Assembly (NCBI RefSeq): GCF_001466725.1
Contig: NZ_CP013650.1
Location: forward strand, 3,410,001-3,474,000
DNA length: 64,000 nucleotides
Direction: 5' to 3'
Origin: Lacimicrobium alkaliphilum
GTDB lineage: Bacteria; Pseudomonadota; Gammaproteobacteria; Enterobacterales; Alteromonadaceae
A program made the position numbers and the translations under genes. Shown here piece by piece: positions 62,523 through 64,000 of the stretch. Positions within the stretch are counted from its first letter, which is position 1, and each line of letters begins with the position of its first letter. Below the pieces are notes generated by a model, which searched no databases, was not told where the DNA came from, and was given only the letters and a program-made list of their open reading frames with translations.

Positions 62523-64000
62523 TCAATTACAAACCGGGGCGATTTTATCCAGCTCTTTAACTGTTTTGGTAAAGCCATACTCGCTGTTGTCGCTGACATA
62601 GTAATACAGCATATCATTTGGCAACAGCACCAGGCCGATGCCGCCAAAGCCCGACATATAGGGCACCCAGGTGGGGTTGGTGCAGGCCACCTGAGTGGAA
62701 GCACTTAAGTCATAAGCCCAGAAGCCATTCTGATAACGGCTGCTGCTGGTGCCGGTCGTTAACCCACGGTTACTGGTTTGCTGTAGGGCATCAGCGAGCA
62801 GACCGGCATCGAGCATCGGCTGTCCGGCCACCTCGCCATCATCCAGTGCCAGAAAGCGGCCGATTTTCAGCAAATCATCACCGGTGAAGGTCAGGCCATA
62901 TCCACCCCATACCTGCCGCTCGCTGCCATAGGTACGTTTACTCTCCCATGTCAGCGGGCTTAGATGTTTGGGTTTGAAGATCTGCTCCACCAGCAAGTCA
63001 ATGTAGTAGTCTGCCTGCGCGCCCTCATTGGCCTCATACAGCTTCTGCATAGCGCGACTTAAGATATAAGTATCCGAGGTATGATAAACAAACCGGGTGC
63101 CCGGCGTACTCTTGCGCGAATAATCACAGGCATGGCTGATCTTGTCACTATGACTGGCCACCAGAAAGAACTCATCGACGGTTTTTTGTGAACCTTCATC
63201 CACCGAGTCACCCGCAGAATCATAATTGCCTGTGGTCATATCCAGCGCCTGCTCAAAGGTAACATCAGACCAGGTACTGGTAGGACACTCACTGACATAA
63301 TCACTGACAATCAGACCCGCCTGCGAGCCGCCATATTGTTGCTCCAGCGCCATCAGACCTATGCCACCAACAACGGATTTGGCGGTGGAATAAGAGGGCA
63401 ATGCCATCACCTCACAATAGGGGTAGTTGCCCTGGCGGGTATTACACTGGCCCTGATAATGGGTGCCCTGGTAGAGCACACCGTATGCACTTAAATGCAC
63501 TGAGGTCTGGTCGCTGCCAATAGCGCTGATATTTACCCCCTGCCCCGGATAGTCGGTGGCCAATTCCGACATCGCCTTGCGTGGCAGTCTGTTACTCAGC
63601 TCTGCCACATAGTCGTTTTTAAGCTGAGTCTCGCCAGCTACGACGCCAGGGGTATAATCAGCCTCAAGTTTGCCATGCAGGTTGAATTTAAAGTACTCGC
63701 AGGTCTCCTGAGCGATCTGATAGGCCACGTCCGACACCGATCCATCATCCTTAAACAGCATTGTCATCACACCGTTATGAGTGCAGTTGGCGTTTATTTC
63801 CTGCAACGCAAAAGGAATGGCCACTCGGCTGTAACCATTATCACCATTTTCATCCCAGACCCGCCCCGGCAGCAATATCCACTCCCAGGCGGTATGCCCG
63901 GTGGCGGTAACCTGCCGGTCGACGGGGATCAGATGACTACCATGCTGTACAAAGTCAAAATCAAAAGGCGGCAGGCTATCCGGGTTGGTATAGGCCGAGG
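62523..64000 (-). CDS. Serine hydrolase, beta-lactamase fold, N-terminus missing
   Basis: An open frame of about 492 codons runs from the stop at 62523 to the window edge without a start; the TTG at 63875 is only an internal codon. SxxK in LPSYSTAKSVVGG and YxS in FVYHTSDTYILSRAM fit the class C beta-lactamase/esterase fold, and GYGLTFTGDDLLKIGRFL, then GFGGIGLVLLPNDMLYYYVSDN, are typical of this family's later part. Several Cys (CEVM, CPTS, CDYS) suggest an exported, disulfide-bonded enzyme. It may be part of the same locus as the TonB receptor, beyond repeat C. Confidence 0.78.
   Translation of the reverse strand, partial: SAYTNPDSLPPFDFDFVQHGSHLIPVDRQVTATGHTAWEWILLPGRVWDENGDNGYSRVAIPFALQEINANCTHNGVMTMLFKDDGSVSDVAYQIAQETCEYFKFNLHGKLEADYTPGVVAGETQLKNDYVAELSNRLPRKAMSELATDYPGQGVNISAIGSDQTSVHLSAYGVLYQGTHYQGQCNTRQGNYPYCEVMALPSYSTAKSVVGGIGLMALEQQYGGSQAGLIVSDYVSECPTSTWSDVTFEQALDMTTGNYDSAGDSVDEGSQKTVDEFFLVASHSDKISHACDYSRKSTPGTRFVYHTSDTYILSRAMQKLYEANEGAQADYYIDLLVEQIFKPKHLSPLTWESKRTYGSERQVWGGYGLTFTGDDLLKIGRFLALDDGEVAGQPMLDAGLLADALQQTSNRGLTTGTSSSRYQNGFWAYDLSASTQVACTNPTWVPYMSGFGGIGLVLLPNDMLYYYVSDNSEYGFTKTVKELDKIAPVCN

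Overview
The window looks like a chromosomal segment of a marine or haloalkaline gammaproteobacterium of the order Alteromonadales (Alteromonadaceae-like). That placement is an inference from gene order and protein character: ygfB-pepP-ubiH-ubiI next to 6S RNA, ftsB-ispD-ispF-truD-surE-pcm-yqaA-nlpD-rpoS, mazG-relA-rlmD, recO-pdxJ-acpS, recJ-dsbC-xerD/fldB, a trifunctional-type PutA without the N-terminal repressor domain, PEP-CTERM and TonB receptor genes. I see no tRNA, rRNA or CRISPR.

Layout. 1-7.45 kb: the start of a membrane sensor (cut by the window edge), an aldo/keto reductase, an NhaC antiporter and the ubiquinone-hydroxylase/aminopeptidase P operon, all on the minus strand. 7.5-11.5 kb: 6S RNA, a frameshifted membrane AraC-type regulator, and the divergent ygiF/ygiM pair. 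11.6-17 kb: putA under a palindromic operator, a Ca2+/Na+ exchanger and CorA. 17.1-23.5 kb: the ftsB-to-rpoS cluster with a frameshifted surE. 23.5-31.3 kb: a PEP-CTERM gene behind a sigma-54 type promoter, the stringent-response genes mazG and relA, rlmD, then a 1.5 kb mini-island bounded by a 58-bp perfect duplication of the 3' end of acpS. 31.3-40.2 kb: vitamin B6, repair and oxidative-folding housekeeping genes, with two copies of a CACAGAG-ended repeat.

40.6-46.6 kb is an accessory block of mostly minus-strand single genes (D-Ala-D-Ala carboxypeptidase-like, GFA, hydrolase, DUF1801, beta-lactamase fold, HEPN-like). It has one well-formed attC site, integron core sites and an IS110/IS1111-type element lying against an attC half-site. 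It reads as an integron cassette array lacking an integrase in view (CALIN type).

46.9-64 kb is metabolic and transport: betA-betT for choline, a lipid kinase, a PadR/HAAS pair with tandem operators, and a same-strand run of MFS transporter, MocR regulator with an unusual C-terminal domain, nitrilase-family amidase, TonB-dependent receptor and TPR-sulfotransferase that may be one uptake and degradation unit. A third CACAGAG repeat and a truncated serine hydrolase close the window.

The strongest candidates for something new are the acpS-linked mini-island (two Rnk/GreA-C paralogues with a 31-residue lysine-rich protein between them) and the integron block. Three genes (AraC-type regulator, surE, IS transposase) carry single-base frameshifts in or beside homopolymers, so assembly error must be excluded before they are called pseudogenes.
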